In this document: positions 19,497 through 30,210 of the stretch, piece after piece
Layout of the letters: every line of letters begins with the position of its first letter
How positions within the stretch are numbered: the first letter of the stretch is position 1
Assembly: GCA_946902985.2 (NCBI GenBank)
Contig: OX336393.1
Location: forward strand, 133,514,533-133,578,532
Length of the DNA stretch: 64,000 bases
Source: Meconema thalassinum
Taxonomy: Eukaryota > Arthropoda > Insecta > Orthoptera > Tettigoniidae
Direction: 5' to 3'
The notes under the pieces: model-generated
Databases searched by the model: none
The model's input: the letters and a program-made list of their open reading frames with translations, nothing else
What the model was told of the DNA's origin: nothing
Translations under genes and position numbers: made by a program

Positions 19497-22319
19497 ATGA
19501 TGTTGTTAAGTGAAGAGAGGCGGAGGCTCTCTGAGAATGTAAGGGCCGAGAGCCCAGATAAAAGTAAAACTACAGGTGAGAAAGAGTACCCAACTAAAGA
19601 AATTATAAATGTTTCTGTAGAAAGCATGCGTGCACCTGGAGACATAGTTACACGAAGAGAAGGTAACATGTCTGCAGACAAAAGGGTAATAAATGTTGAG
19701 CCTTTAGAGCTCGGAAAGGAAAAGGAAATTTGTAAACCAATTCCAAGGGAAAATGTAATTGATAATGATAAGAATAAGGATAATACAAAGTCTCACGTAG
19801 TAATGTCGGTTCAGGTAGACTCAGAAAACGAAGGGAAAAAGAACGATAGTTTTTGCGTTCAGGATAAGGAAAAGGTAGAAATGGCGACTTGGGACGAAGT
19901 AAAAGAATTCTTGGGTATAATTGATGGAATAGAAGATGAGCATGAGAAAATGAGGAGCGAACTTTGGGAATTAAAAGATCTCGAATTAAGAATAAAAGAA
20001 GGAATTATGGAACAAACAGACAGTATTTTCAAGGAAATAATGAAAGTAAACGGGCTCCGTGAAAGGGCCTGTAAAAATTGGTATAAAATATCCAAACAGG
20101 AATTAGAGGAATTGTACAAAGAAATCCCTAATGTAAAGGAGTCATTTAGGGAAACGAAGAAGGAATTTGTAGAACGTATGGTGAAAGAAGGAAAAATCGA
20201 ATTAGCTCCGTGGGAACAGATAGAAAGTTTCGTGGATGAAATTATGGAAATAAAGAGACAATGGTCGGAGATACAGGATAAATGGGATAAGATTTGGTGG
20301 AAGACCGATTATAAAGAGCACGAAAGGCTGAAATATGTAAAGGAACAAAAGGATTATATGGTAGAGGAAATGAGAAAAATGCACTGTTTCAGAATGAGCA
20401 TGTATGACGAATATGAGATAATAAGTATTCAGGAGTTAGCTGAAGTAAGACAGGTCAAAATTCCAGAATATCAAGAAATATTAGAGGATGCTCAGAAGAG
20501 ATATGAGGAATACATGTTGGAGCAAAATCGTCAGGCAAATGAAATAGTTGCCCAAGCTGAAAAACAAGCTGAAATTAAAGAAGAAAAAGAAATCACGGTG
20601 CCAGAGGAGCCCAAAGTTGAGATTAAAGAAGAAAAACAAGAAATAGAAATCATCATGACTCCAGTGGAAATTGAAGAAAACTTGGAGATCCTTCTAGAGA
20701 AACAAATGGAAATTCAGGAAGAGATCGTAACTCCAGAACAGGAGGATAGCCAAAATGAAAATGAGCTCCAAACTGAAGAGACTCATTTTGATGAAAAAGT
20801 TGAGCTGGAAGAGCAAGAAGTAATCTCGGAACAGGAGATAACAAAGGAATTAATAGTTGAAGAAACGGAAATGATAATTCCAGAAGAAATAGAGAAATTA
20901 GATGAAACAAATATAGAAAATATCAATGAAGCATCGATGGAAACAGAGGTTCAAGATTTCACAGAAAGGGAAAAGGAAAACTTCGAAGAAATGCAGGACC
21001 AGGAAAATAAAAGGGCATTAGAGGAAGAAGAGGAAAAATTGAAAGCCCAGATCCTCGAATTAATGATTAAATGTCTAGATTGCCAAAGAAAGACTAGAGA
21101 AATGGAGGAAAATGCTAATAAGAGCCAAGAGACTCTAAAGGAAAAGGATGAGATTGTTGGAAACAATGAAAAAATGAGAGGAGACGTCTCTGAAGAAAAT
21201 CAATACAGAAGAAAACCGCCATTGATAGTTGGTGTACCAGGAAATGGATACCCCATGGAAACAATGAAAGGAGGAGGAATAACAAACAATGCCTTGGAGA
21301 AAGAGGATGCCCAGGCATATTTCAGCTGGAAACTCCGTAGGAAGAAAAGGAATGAAAGAAAGGAAAAATGGAAGAAGGGAGATAAAAGAAGAGCACGTTT
21401 ATGGACAAGGATGAAGGGAAGACGGAGATGGTTTATAAAGCAAAAGAGATACAGAGTGTGGAAAAGAAGGAATAAAACTTATATAGAAATAAGGAAACGA
21501 GAGAAAATGGAATGTAAGGAAAGAAGAGTAAGGGATGAAGAGAGTCAGGAAGATGCTGAGGTCATAAAGAAAATAGAGCATTATATTAGAGCTATAGAAA
21601 GATGTGAAGGGAATGAAGAAAGAACGATGCATTGTTTAAAACAATTGTATAACTTACCAATAAACGTTCAACATCTGGAGAAGACTGGAATTGGCAAGGT
21701 TGTAAATGGTATGAGAAAAAGAAACGGTTTGGTAGGAGATGTATCCCGAGCCTTGATAAAACTTTGGAAGGAAATGGTAATGGAAGACCAAAGTGATGAA
21801 GAAGAATGCGAAAGTGAAGAAACGGAAAGAGATACTATGGAAATAGAAGAGAATGAAATTGAAGAAGAATTCAAAGGTGAAGAGAAAGAAGTCGATGAAA
21901 TAGAAATAGATGAGAATGAGAGTGAAGAAGAAGAAGAAGAACAAGAGATGATAGGATACGAAAGTAGGGAATTGACAAACTCCATCATTTATTATCAGAA
22001 AGCCATCGAAAGGTGTATGGGAAATGAAAATGTTTTGTTGCATTGTTTAAGCATATTAAAACATTTACCCATAACTGTTCGCCAGTTAATAGAAACGAAT
22101 GTGGTAGAAACGGTTGAAAGTATTCACGAACAAGGAGGGGATGTGAATATACGAGCGCAAGAATTGCTGATAAAATGGGAAAATGAAATGATAGAAGATT
22201 TAAGAGCAGGAGGGGAAGAAGTTATGGAAATGGAAGATATGCTCGAGGAAGACCCTGAAGAAGAAGAAGAAGAAGAAGAAGAAGAGGATGAGGAAGAAGA
22301 ACAAGGGGCCGAGTACTAA
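19497..22319 (+). CDS. gypsy ORF1 (gag position) with tandem TFIIS N-domain-like modules, copy A
   Basis: A 940-residue protein in the gag position. Residues 129-345 are two copies of a 107-residue helical module; each begins A(T/P)W(D/E)..(K/E).F and ends around QEL.E. Residues 345-560 are a Glu-rich linker. Residues 608-685 are strongly basic (KLRRKKRNERKEKWKKGDKR at the start), likely for nucleic-acid binding or nuclear import. Residues 690-762 and 829-900 are two related domains: AIERC.GNE....HCL, then LPI.V..L..T, then a W near the end (W757, W894). The first also has TGIGKVVNGMRKR and LIKLWKEMV, the signature of the TFIIS/Elongin-A N-terminal (LW/TND) domain. The C-terminus is poly-Glu. 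I see no CCHC knuckle and no recognisable capsid. The ATG at 19497 is the first in a frame that opens after the leader. Pol follows in the -1 frame. The domain call is from pattern recognition only. Confidence 0.85.
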   Translation: MMLLSEERRRLSENVRAESPDKSKTTGEKEYPTKEIINVSVESMRAPGDIVTRREGNMSADKRVINVEPLELGKEKEICKPIPRENVIDNDKNKDNTKSHVVMSVQVDSENEGKKNDSFCVQDKEKVEMATWDEVKEFLGIIDGIEDEHEKMRSELWELKDLELRIKEGIMEQTDSIFKEIMKVNGLRERACKNWYKISKQELEELYKEIPNVKESFRETKKEFVERMVKEGKIELAPWEQIESFVDEIMEIKRQWSEIQDKWDKIWWKTDYKEHERLKYVKEQKDYMVEEMRKMHCFRMSMYDEYEIISIQELAEVRQVKIPEYQEILEDAQKRYEEYMLEQNRQANEIVAQAEKQAEIKEEKEITVPEEPKVEIKEEKQEIEIIMTPVEIEENLEILLEKQMEIQEEIVTPEQEDSQNENELQTEETHFDEKVELEEQEVISEQEITKELIVEETEMIIPEEIEKLDETNIENINEASMETEVQDFTEREKENFEEMQDQENKRALEEEEEKLKAQILELMIKCLDCQRKTREMEENANKSQETLKEKDEIVGNNEKMRGDVSEENQYRRKPPLIVGVPGNGYPMETMKGGGITNNALEKEDAQAYFSWKLRRKKRNERKEKWKKGDKRRARLWTRMKGRRRWFIKQKRYRVWKRRNKTYIEIRKREKMECKERRVRDEESQEDAEVIKKIEHYIRAIERCEGNEERTMHCLKQLYNLPINVQHLEKTGIGKVVNGMRKRNGLVGDVSRALIKLWKEMVMEDQSDEEECESEETERDTMEIEENEIEEEFKGEEKEVDEIEIDENESEEEEEEQEMIGYESRELTNSIIYYQKAIERCMGNENVLLHCLSILKHLPITVRQLIETNVVETVESIHEQGGDVNIRAQELLIKWENEMIEDLRAGGEEVMEMEDMLEEDPEEEEEEEEEEDEEEEQGAEY
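22251..22310. repeat. (GAA)n tract at the end of ORF1, copy A
   Basis: Encodes the C-terminal poly-Glu. Copy B (near 32970-33010) is two codons shorter, the main length difference between the two ORF1 copies. Confidence 0.9.
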
Positions 22320-22369
22320 AGATTCCCACATCAAGTGTAAAGATTAAGGGAATTATCCCTGAAAAATCT

Positions 22370-25300
22370 TTGACATGTAAATTTCAGGTATACATTGATT
22401 TAATCATGGGTAACGCTGAAATTTCGCAGTGCTTTTTGCTGGTAAATCAATTACCGTATAATGTCATATTAGGTATTGATTTTATCCGTGAGAACAAGGT
22501 CATTATAGACCTAGCGCAAAACTGCATTAGAATTCAAAGAGAGGATGTGGATGAGCAAAACATTAACCTACAGGAACAGGACGCGAAAATAGCAGAACAG
22601 GTATGGCATATGGAAGAAGTGATTGAGGAAGATTATAAGGACATAGAAAAGATATTTGAAGTCCTCAACATAGAACTCGAAGATAATGTGGAAAATGAGT
22701 TCGAGACCAACCTGTCAGGAAAAGTGGAGGAAGCTAAAGTCAGCCTCGAAATTAAGGAACAGTTAAAGAAATTATTATTGGATTATAGGGACGTATTTGA
22801 TTCCAAGCCAGGGAAGATTGAAAATTTTAAATACGCGTTCCAAGTCAACGATTGGGCACCGTTCAAACAAAAACCATACCCGGTTGCGGAAAAACATTAC
22901 CCACAAACCAAGAAAACACTGCAGGAGATGATGAATGCAGGTGTTATAGAAAAGATGGCGACACCATATGTTAGTCCATTAGTGATTGTGAGTAAACCGG
23001 ATGGCTCAGTAAGGGTGTGTTTAGATGCCAGAAATTTAAATGCAAAAATCATACCAGAAAATGATTCGGCACCACCCATAAAAGAAATACTGAGGAAATT
23101 TAAAGGCAAGAAGATTTTTACAAATATTGACATGACTTCTTCGTATCATCATCTCGAACTGGAAGAGAAAACCAGCTTGTTGACTGGATTTCAGTTCGAT
23201 CAACAAACATATTGCTTTAGAAGATGTCCGTTTGGATTAAAGACTGCAGGATCCGCATTAATAAGAGCGCTTGATCGAAACCTGTCAGAGGAAGTGAAAG
23301 ATTGCACTATCCGATACGTAGATGACATTTTGCTTACCTCGGAGAACATTGAGGAACATTTAGAAAATTTGAAGAAATTATTAGAAGACCTAAGAAGGGC
23401 AAATTTTAAGATAAATTTAAAGAAATCGAACTTCTGTCAAAGGCAAGTGACATTTTTAGGGCATGTGATTGACAAGGATGGTGTTAAACCAAATCCATGC
23501 AAATTGGAATCGATAAGGGATTTTCCAAGGCCTTTGAAAGTGAAGAACGTTCGCCAGTTTTTGGGATTGATTGGGTTCTTCTCAGGACATTGTCCCTCAT
23601 ACACCAAAACTGTTGCACCACTACAGGACCTTTTGAAGAAGGGGGGCAAGTGGAAATGGACGGAGGAAGCAGAAAAAGCATTCGTGGAGGCCAAGGAAAT
23701 GCTCTTAAATTACGTGAAGCTAGGATATCCTGATTTTAATCAGAGATTTATCATTCAGACAGACGCATTCCAGATTGGAATAGGGGCAATGCTATATCAG
23801 GAGAACCCGGAAAACCCTGATAAGAAGAACTATCTAGCTTTCACAAGTAGGAGACTGAAACCACACGAGAAAAATTATACGATCAGCGAGATCGAGCTGT
23901 TAGCGATATTGCACGCGTTGCAATATTGGCGGAAGATCGTATATGGGTTTCAGGTCATTCTAAGGACGGATCATAAAGCCTTAACCTTTCTGATGAAGAC
24001 TGATTTATCCAGTCAAAGGTTGATGCGTTGGGCTTTATATATTCAACAATTTGATGTCAAGATAGAGTACTGCCCAGGAAAGGAAAACATAGTTCCAGAC
24101 TACTTAAGTAGACAGCCAGAGTCCATAGAAGAGGAAGTAATGGCTATAGATTTGGAAGACAGGGATCAGCGTACTCTTAATGAGTTAAGAAGCATTAGTC
24201 AAAGACAACGGGAGGATCCATGGATGAACATGCTCATATCATTCCTTGAGGGAAGCTTGATAAGAGGAACACCAGCATACACGGAAGCTGAGAAGATAGC
24301 ACAAGACTACACGTTTTATAATGGGTTATTATATAAGTTTGTGGACTCTGACCATACGAAATTAAGGATTGTTGTACCTGCAATTTTGCAGAGGAAAATA
24401 GTATGGTTAGCCCATAGATCGTTCGGACATATGGGAGTCGACAAAACGGTCTCGATGCTGAAAGAAGCATTTATATGGCCGAGACTGAGAGAAACTGTAA
24501 GGGACACGCTAAAGACATGTGATCTATGTCAAAGGATTAAACCTAATGCATTTCTGATGAGACAGAAGCCTATACCATTGTTGCCCGAAAGGCCCGGCCA
24601 AATCATATCTATTGATAATTTTGGACCTTTGCCAAAGGCAAGAAGAGGAAATCGACACATAATGGTGGCTATGGATGTCTTCACTAAAATGGTTGTCCTT
24701 GCTCCCATACAGAAGACTAGTACCAAACAGGTGTTAAAACGACTTAAAGAAAAAGTGATACCGATTCTGGGGAAACCTGAGAATTTGTTGTCGGATCACG
24801 GCAGTTGTTTCACCAGTGTAGAGTTCAGACGAGAATTAGAAAGACTTGGGATACGTCAAATTTTGTCAAGTATTCGCCATCCTGAGGCAAACCCTGTAGA
24901 GAGAGTTATGAGAGAAACGGCCAAGTACTGTAGAATATACTGTGCCGAAGAAAATTGGAAGTGGATAGATATTTTGGATATTATTGAATTTTGTATAAAT
25001 AATACAATACATGAATCCACAGGAGAGATACCCATAACGTTACATCGGAATGAGCAACCAGAAAGACCTTGGAATCTGGTAATTCCTAGGCCAGCAGACG
25101 CTCAGCCGGGAAGAGATGTACGAATTAGGAGAGCCTTTGAGCATCTAAAAGCTCAAGCCGACAGGAGGCAGAGAAGAAATAGGCATAAGAGGTATCATCG
25201 ACCATTATTAACAGGAGAAATGGTGTTAGTGAAAAGACCAGCCATTTCGGATCCAGGGAACCGTGTGTACAAGAAGTTCCAGAAAATGTACCACGGACCA

Positions 25301-25666
25301 TATCAGATAATCAGAGATTTGAGGAATAACGCATATAGAATTCGGCACTGTGAAACGGATCACGAAGTGACCATGAATTCAGCAAATTTGAAATTATATT
25401 ACCCTCCCGAAGATTTTGATGAAGAAAATGAACAAGCCCTGGTCATGGAAACATTTAGAGATGAATCCGCTTTTGACATAAACAAGAATAAGGAAGAAAT
25501 AGAAAATAGAGCTCAAGCATTCGAGTGCGAATGCGAATTGGAGAAAGTATATTGGGAAATTAAAGAAATAATTGAATTTATTGAAGAAGAAAATTCCAAT
25601 TTAAGAAAAGAAAATGATGAAATAAGGAAACGGGTAGGGATAGACCAAACCCGTAAGGGAGAATGA
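22370..25666 (+). CDS. pol: gypsy pol: partial protease, RT, RNase H, integrase, copy A
   Basis: A 1098-residue polyprotein. The frame is open from 22292 and is -1 relative to ORF1, so frameshifting or re-initiation is needed; the ATG at 22370 is a nominal start. NVILGIDFI (residues 31-39) is the end of a retropepsin, but the D-T/S-G active site is not found upstream. Reverse transcriptase spans about 165-360 with YVDD at 316-319. RNase H has D465, E507/E509 and D534 (TDA, SEIE, TDH). Integrase has zinc ligands H682, H687, C717, C720 and catalytic D749, D809, E844, then a GPY motif at 976-978. RHPEANPVERVMRE around E844 resembles the long-LTR Osvaldo/Ulysses-type insect gypsy elements. The C-terminus is Glu/Lys-rich and predicted coiled. 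No env ORF follows. Confidence 0.95.
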   Translation: MTCKFQVYIDLIMGNAEISQCFLLVNQLPYNVILGIDFIRENKVIIDLAQNCIRIQREDVDEQNINLQEQDAKIAEQVWHMEEVIEEDYKDIEKIFEVLNIELEDNVENEFETNLSGKVEEAKVSLEIKEQLKKLLLDYRDVFDSKPGKIENFKYAFQVNDWAPFKQKPYPVAEKHYPQTKKTLQEMMNAGVIEKMATPYVSPLVIVSKPDGSVRVCLDARNLNAKIIPENDSAPPIKEILRKFKGKKIFTNIDMTSSYHHLELEEKTSLLTGFQFDQQTYCFRRCPFGLKTAGSALIRALDRNLSEEVKDCTIRYVDDILLTSENIEEHLENLKKLLEDLRRANFKINLKKSNFCQRQVTFLGHVIDKDGVKPNPCKLESIRDFPRPLKVKNVRQFLGLIGFFSGHCPSYTKTVAPLQDLLKKGGKWKWTEEAEKAFVEAKEMLLNYVKLGYPDFNQRFIIQTDAFQIGIGAMLYQENPENPDKKNYLAFTSRRLKPHEKNYTISEIELLAILHALQYWRKIVYGFQVILRTDHKALTFLMKTDLSSQRLMRWALYIQQFDVKIEYCPGKENIVPDYLSRQPESIEEEVMAIDLEDRDQRTLNELRSISQRQREDPWMNMLISFLEGSLIRGTPAYTEAEKIAQDYTFYNGLLYKFVDSDHTKLRIVVPAILQRKIVWLAHRSFGHMGVDKTVSMLKEAFIWPRLRETVRDTLKTCDLCQRIKPNAFLMRQKPIPLLPERPGQIISIDNFGPLPKARRGNRHIMVAMDVFTKMVVLAPIQKTSTKQVLKRLKEKVIPILGKPENLLSDHGSCFTSVEFRRELERLGIRQILSSIRHPEANPVERVMRETAKYCRIYCAEENWKWIDILDIIEFCINNTIHESTGEIPITLHRNEQPERPWNLVIPRPADAQPGRDVRIRRAFEHLKAQADRRQRRNRHKRYHRPLLTGEMVLVKRPAISDPGNRVYKKFQKMYHGPYQIIRDLRNNAYRIRHCETDHEVTMNSANLKLYYPPEDFDEENEQALVMETFRDESAFDINKNKEEIENRAQAFECECELEKVYWEIKEIIEFIEEENSNLRKENDEIRKRVGIDQTRKGE

Positions 25667-25873
25667 GGTTCTGGGAACTTAAAGTCCAGACAAATACAGA
25701 AAGAAAAAAAGGGTAGGGACAGAGCATACCCGACCTACACAATTACCGGATATGACTTAAAAGAAGTAAAAACAACAGTAAATACGGATGACGTTATGAT
25801 GGCTTCGACGAATAAAGAAATACAAATAAAATTGAAATAAATTTCCTCAAAATTTTCGAAAATTTATTTACCT
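25667..25873. other. untranslated stretch between pol and polypurine tract
   Basis: About 200 bp without an ORF of note. There is no env gene, so the element has no sign of an infectious stage. Confidence 0.6.
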
Positions 25874-25887
25874 AAGGAGGGGAGAGA
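25874..25887 (+). promoter_or_regulatory. polypurine tract, copy A
   Basis: AAGGAGGGGAGAGA directly before LTR 2. It primes plus-strand synthesis in this type of element and confirms the LTR start from the inner side. Confidence 0.85.
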
Positions 25888-28800
25888 TTAACCCATGGGC
25901 CATAGGGTCCATGACGGTCGAACCCATGTCCTTAAGGAAGAAATGAAAGAAACGTATAGTTTCCTAAAGGAACGGAGAGAGATTTTAAGCCAGGATTATA
26001 GCTTAACATTGTGCAAGCGACTAGGGACAGATGTTCCTTAGATGAGATCACCCCACTCGACATTCAAGAGAGGGCTGGTCACGAGTATTAATAACTGAAT
26101 GGAAATTTCCACCGTGATAGACAAGGAAGCCTGAATCGGAATTCAAGCTGACGTTGCTGGAAATTGACAACGCCGCTTATGCGCCAGAAGAGGAATAATT
26201 AAAATTAACACGTTTACGAGCATAATAATGAGTAAACAAGCACAGCACAGTGAATCATTTTGAATGAGAGATTTTTCAGTAAAGAGAAACCATTTAATAA
26301 TTGTGCAGAAAAAAACTGCCGACGTAAGACGACGTCATTGGGGAATTACCTAAGCCTCTGTGGAGGGGAGAGAGCAAAAGGAATGCAACACCCACACAAT
26401 TGAGGACGAGAAATTAATTAATATCTCCGAATTGCACGATCGATTCTTAGGTGCAGTAAGATCATTTGACATTGAGAAGAAGAGCTTTCGGAAGGTATAA
26501 TTTTTATATTTGTGGCACCATTATTTTAGAAGTTGACCACAGGAAAGGCTAGAGTCTTATTTTTTTTGTAGTAAAACAGTATAAAGCTTCGAGCGTTTCC
26601 AAGCCAATCATGCAGTCCTACGAGCACTCCGTGAGGGGAAGTGCTGCTCCACGACGTAGAAGTAGTCATTCCGACAGTCCGTGAGGGGACGTAATTCTGC
26701 GTTACATCGAAAACAGCTACCAGTACTCCTTGAGGGGAGAGACGCTGTGTTACACCGTAGAAGTAAGATCTGATAGCCACAGGCGTCACAGTATTAACGA
26801 CTTGCTTGCCTCCATAGGAGTGGTCAAGACGAAATTTTAAAGTATCGCCGTAGTGAAATATTAGGAAAATCCTAATTATAGGATTTAGGCCCGACTGTAT
26901 ACAAGTTAAAGTGAAAATTCGTAAGATATAGTCAGAGCAGGCCGCGAACATCGGACTTAAAGGCGATAGGTCGTTAAATGTACGAACGAATAGATCATAA
27001 CGTACGGAAGTATCGTACCAGACAGATAAACTGTTATTTAAATTAAAGAAACCTAAAAGGGAAGAACAGAATAATAAAACAGTTCAAATAAAGACGATAG
27101 GAGACTATAAACATTATCTCCAGAAAGCAGGCGAACTATTCTAAAAATACTAGAATTGAGAAGTGTTAGCTGCTATAAACTGAATCTATAGGTCTTAGAG
27201 GAGACCTCGATCCATATAGACTTTCGTTAGGATCGATAGACAGATCTACAAAGAAGCCGTTCAAGCTAGATAAATAGCCGGTTATCCAGGATAGGAGTAG
27301 CAGAATTGGACTCCAGGGAACAGTAGATGTTTCGGGACTTTCGCATTCTGCAGGATAGGAAGCCGACATCGAATAAATTTCACCCTTGGAAACGGGAATT
27401 TAAGAAGATCACGTGTGATAGGCTCAGAAATACGGCCTAGTGATCGAGAATTGTGAAGTGTAAAATAATCAAGATTGTGTGTTAAATTAATATTTTTAGT
27501 GTTTATTATGTGTTCAAAAGGGACACATCAGTATATAAAAATGTCGTCAATATTAAGTGTTTTAAATATATGTCAAAAAGTGTTTTTACGTAAGATGAAT
27601 ACCTCTAATATGGAGTAAAAAGTTCAAAGTGGGCCCAAAAATGAAGCACCGCACCAGATTTAAGATCATAGGATGATCTGGAAAATATGTGAGTACTAAA
27701 TTCATTTTATTTTGGTGTCAGAAATTGATTGTGTACAAACCCACCGGAGTTTTGGAGTGAAAGGGATGTGTTTAAATAAATAAATAAATACTGAATAATC
27801 AAGAACACGGTCTGAACAATAATAAAATAAATTGAGAAATTATAAATAATTGTGTAAAGAATAAATCCCGTAGAGGAAATATGTGAATAAAGGGTTAATG
27901 TATTTAACAAATGTCATAAGAGCAAGCGAAATATCATTAATTATCATGAAAGACATTGAAATAAAGTAAAGTTGAGATATGAAAGAAATAGCTTTTGAGC
28001 TTGTATAAAGAATAAAGATAATAATAATAATTAAATATGGAAATGTTAAATAAAAAAATCAAATAAATTGATATGAACATAAGAACGTTAAGCCTTAACG
28101 TATGTGTAAGAGATGAGGTTCAATGGAATATTTTAAAACAGGGAGCGATTTATCGACAACGGAAAGATTAATATGTGAATTAAAATAATATGAATTGTTA
28201 CTAAAGAGATTTTATCAGTTCTTGGGAAGACATTTTCGGCTTAAAATAATGCATAGCGCATAATGAGCGCAAATATAATATTAAAGTGTCACGCTAGGAA
28301 CGCGTAGTGGTTGAAATACTTGGTACATTACTTATGGAGGGTAGTTGATTGCAGTGAATTGATAATTGTATAAGTCCTCTATTTGTGACATAGTATCACG
28401 AGGCATTGTGTATGTATTTAAAAAGGGAGCTAATATATGGTATTATTGAGCGTATGTCATTGGGCCACGGCCGACTCTAAATCGCATTTTGTATAAGTCC
28501 TCTGTAAGGGATTGGTTCCCGAGGCACACGAAGAGATTCGAATGCAGGATCTTCTTATGATAAAAGCCCCCTTAAATTCTCCGTCGTCGTATGTGTATTA
28601 ATCTTCCCAATCAATGAGGACCCTCTCATAATTAATAAATGCCAAGGATACGAAAATGGTCTGTGAACCAAAGAAATGTTGTTTGAGTGTTACGGTACAG
28701 TAAAGCCCGGTCTCCCCAGAACTGGATATAATGGGAAGGTTTGTTTTGAAAGCCTTGGAAATAGCTACTAACGTTGGGTCAGACAGGGAGTCGCCGTCAC

Positions 28801-29739
28801 CCTAACGTGTCATAAATCGCACCCCAAGTAGTAGAGTCTAGCTCTCTTAAAGCGAGGGGGAACAGAGACCGTCTCGTAAGCTGTTGTAAAGAGAAATGAA
28901 TACACCAGGAGTGTTTAAAGTTGTTAACGACCCGGGCGTTGAACCGAGGTCCTTATAGATGGATATTTCGTTTGCCGGTTCAGATCGTAGTTTCTTATAT
29001 GATAATGGTCTATTAAGACATAAGAGATAAATAACAATCCCTATTGTAATAATGTATGGACGTGGGATTCCACGAGTTGATTGAAGGCAACTGAGTTCGG
29101 GAGTAACTATAGTTTTTTGACTGTGTCAAGTACCTTCACGCTCTGGAGTACACAATTGATTTTCTGATTACCTTAATATATTTGTGAAATAAAGAGAGAT
29201 GATAACAACTGAATGTGTGGACATGCCCAAAATATTGAGTTAGATAATTAACCTAGATTTTTAAATATAATTATATATTTGTTTTTGAGAAAATAGAAAA
29301 TATAAAGGATAGTGTTTGAGGTGTACAAGAATGACACCATAATAATGTAAATGCATGGAGCCAAAGAGCTCGGAGTTATGTAAACTTAATGTTAGTGCTT
29401 TATGGAAGTGAGACTAAGTAAGAATTGTTGGTTTATGTGGAAACCACAGGTTTTGAATACAATATTTGTTTATTTTATTTGTGATTCCTTGATCATTTGG
29501 AACAAGCAGTTGATATTTGGGTCAGTAATTAAATTGTTAAAATGTTTGTAGCGCCATTAATTTTATTAATTAAATGTGTTTAAATAGGAGTTGATTTTGT
29601 TGTTATTTTTGCAAGTGTATCCTCTAATTAATCCAAAATATGTGAGTCACAGAGTGGGGGAACTTACCGCTGCCCCGAAATCCCGAATTGAGCTACGCTG
29701 GTATACTGTGATTGGCATATTTCTTGCTAAATGGGCACA
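25888..29739 (+). mobile_element. gypsy LTR 2 (shared central LTR, 3852 bp)
   Basis: It is the 3' LTR of internal copy A and the 5' LTR of copy B at once. It begins TTAACCC instead of TGAACCC and ends GGGCACA. One extra T in a T run near 26561 accounts for its length. No target duplication flanks it, as expected for a tandem array rather than two insertions. Confidence 0.95.
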
Positions 29740-30210
29740 TGGGGATATATAAATAATGTGCTGGATTAATAACTAGAGGAACACTTAAGTCGGTCATATC
29801 ATGTAAAATTAAAGTAATGATAGGAAATGCTACAACGTAAAATATTAACTGACCGCATGGGTCCCTGGAAACTCATACCGAGCAGCCCTGAAAATATTAT
29901 ATTACAAACCCCCTAGCAAATCATAGATTTTGGCGCCCAGTACGCAGGGCTGAGTTTTCCTAGGGATAACCCGAGTTTTCTCGAGAAATCAAAATTTTCA
30001 TTTTTTGAAAAAAATGGTTTTTCGAAATTTTGAATTTTAAATACTTCCGTAAAGGTTTTATGAAATTGAATAAAAGTATCAAAAGGGTACGTTGTAAGTG
30101 AATACCCGTACCAAAGTAATATTTTAAAGAAATTGGGACACACGGATTCAGAGTATCATCTCTCAAGCATGTACTAGTGTGGTGGCATTAGTGGTCCACT
30201 GTATTTTAAT
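29740..30210 (+). promoter_or_regulatory. gypsy leader, copy B
   Basis: Same as 19026-19496: TGGGG at the LTR edge and TGGCGCCCA at 29931. Confidence 0.45.

Noticed and set aside
19859..22043. Many minus-strand ORFs opposite gypsy ORF1
   Set aside because: They mirror the purine-rich, Glu/Lys codon usage of the sense ORF and give only Ser/Phe-rich low-complexity translations.
22292..22370. Classical slippery heptamer for -1 frameshifting between ORF1 and pol
   Set aside because: No X-XXY-YYZ heptamer is visible in the short overlap; the GAA run could promote slippage, but this is unsupported.
25667..25887. Possible env gene after pol
   Set aside because: Only about 200 bp lie between the pol stop and the polypurine tract; no third ORF exists.
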